DNA of 64,000 nt, from the NCBI RefSeq assembly GCF_018424695.1, contig NZ_QTNQ01000009.1:1-64000 (forward strand), given 5' to 3'. This DNA is from Vannielia litorea (GTDB lineage Bacteria; Pseudomonadota; Alphaproteobacteria; Rhodobacterales; Rhodobacteraceae). Of this stretch, positions 63,832-64,000 are shown piece after piece (within the stretch, counting starts at the first letter, position 1; each line of letters opens with the position of its first letter). Below the pieces are notes generated by a model, which was given only the letters and a program-made list of their open reading frames with translations, searched no databases and was not told the DNA's origin. The translations under genes were made by a program, and so were the position numbers.

Positions 63832-63915
63832 GTCATCCTCGGGCCTGACCCGAGGATCTCGCACAATCGGACACACCCAGCCGCAAGAGATCCTCGGGGC
63901 GAGCCCGAGGATGAC
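63832..63915. repeat. right REP-like palindrome doublet
   Basis: The same arrangement as the left doublet. GTCAT with stem ATCCTCGGG (63835-63843), loop CCTGA, stem CCCGAGGAT (63849-63857), then CTC; a 26-base spacer; then GAG with stem ATCCTCGGG (63890-63898), loop GCGAG, stem CCCGAGGAT (63904-63912) ending in ATGAC at 63915. The first hairpin is almost identical to that of the left copy. It starts 5 bases after the nuclease stop. Confidence 0.85.
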
Positions 63916-63952
63916 TGCGCCATGACCACCCGTACAGAAGGGAGCCGCTGAC

Positions 63953-64000
63953 ATGGACTGGATGGCATGGACATGGCCCACCGCCATATTCTTCCTCGTG
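63953..64000 (+). CDS. glpU: DUF2160 small membrane protein GlpU (cut by window end)
   Basis: An ATG at 63953 with AAGGGAGCC upstream opens MDWMAWTWPTAIFFLV, the typical start of the DUF2160 membrane protein that stands between glpQ and glpV in glycerol uptake operons. Only 16 codons are inside the window. Its place right after the repeat-flanked nuclease gene shows that the element was inserted inside the operon and not at its end. Confidence 0.7.
   Translation, partial: MDWMAWTWPTAIFFLV

Overview
The window is high-GC DNA with gene content and order typical of the alphaproteobacterial family Rhodobacteraceae (Roseobacter group). The grounds are an asnC-ssd-atf ectoine-catabolism module, a glpD-glpSTPQ glycerol uptake operon, a TctABC system, several ABC transporters fed by Gfo/Idh/MocA enzymes, and a tad/flp pilus locus. 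No rRNA, tRNA or CRISPR array was seen. Genus and replicon (chromosome or large plasmid) cannot be decided from the sequence alone.

Layout. (1) 1-12.7 kb is an accessory region with mobile-element debris: the end of an IS5-type transposase, a serine-recombinase tail, an IS256-type transposase tail and a GntR regulator killed by a stop codon and truncation. Between these lie two large overlapping glycan-type genes (1.7-8.4 kb), two small exported proteins and an aminoglycoside-phosphotransferase-like kinase. (2) 12.7-23.1 kb is a tad locus: two Flp pilins, cpaB, tadG, two tadE, cpaE, cpaF, tadB, tadC, a LuxR-type regulator and the prepilin peptidase cpaA. No secretin, cpaD or tadD gene lies in it. 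(3) 23.3-28.0 kb is a polar-amino-acid-type ABC transporter with a class IV PLP enzyme and a GntR/FCD regulator, with a candidate operator at its promoter. (4) 28.1-31.6 kb is asnC-ssd-atf. (5) 31.9-40.6 kb is an acetate block: acs, a second-type adk, DUF4212 plus SSS symporter, a cNMP/CBS/DUF294 protein, a small membrane protein and a membrane-anchored exonuclease.

(6) 40.7-52.7 kb holds sugar metabolism: two Gfo/Idh/MocA oxidoreductases, a SIS-domain isomerase/deaminase, a ribose-type ABC transporter, a sugar-phosphate isomerase, an SDR and a zinc alcohol dehydrogenase. Twin LacI-type operators sit between the last two genes, which diverge. (7) 52.8-56.8 kb is TctABC plus an FAD amine/amino-acid dehydrogenase. 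(8) 56.8-64 kb is glpR and the glpD-glpSTPQ operon. It is interrupted before the DUF2160 gene (glpU, cut by the window end) by a small GIY-YIG nuclease gene nested between two REP-like palindrome doublets.

The best candidate for an undescribed system is that last element: a GIY-YIG gene bracketed by paired, inverted GTCAT-hairpin repeats inside a conserved operon. Its arrangement resembles REP sequences with their RAYT transposases, but the enzyme fold is different. Second is the 1527-residue glycan protein, which joins a glycosyltransferase-like region, an alginate-lyase-like region, TPR-like repeats and a GT2 domain.
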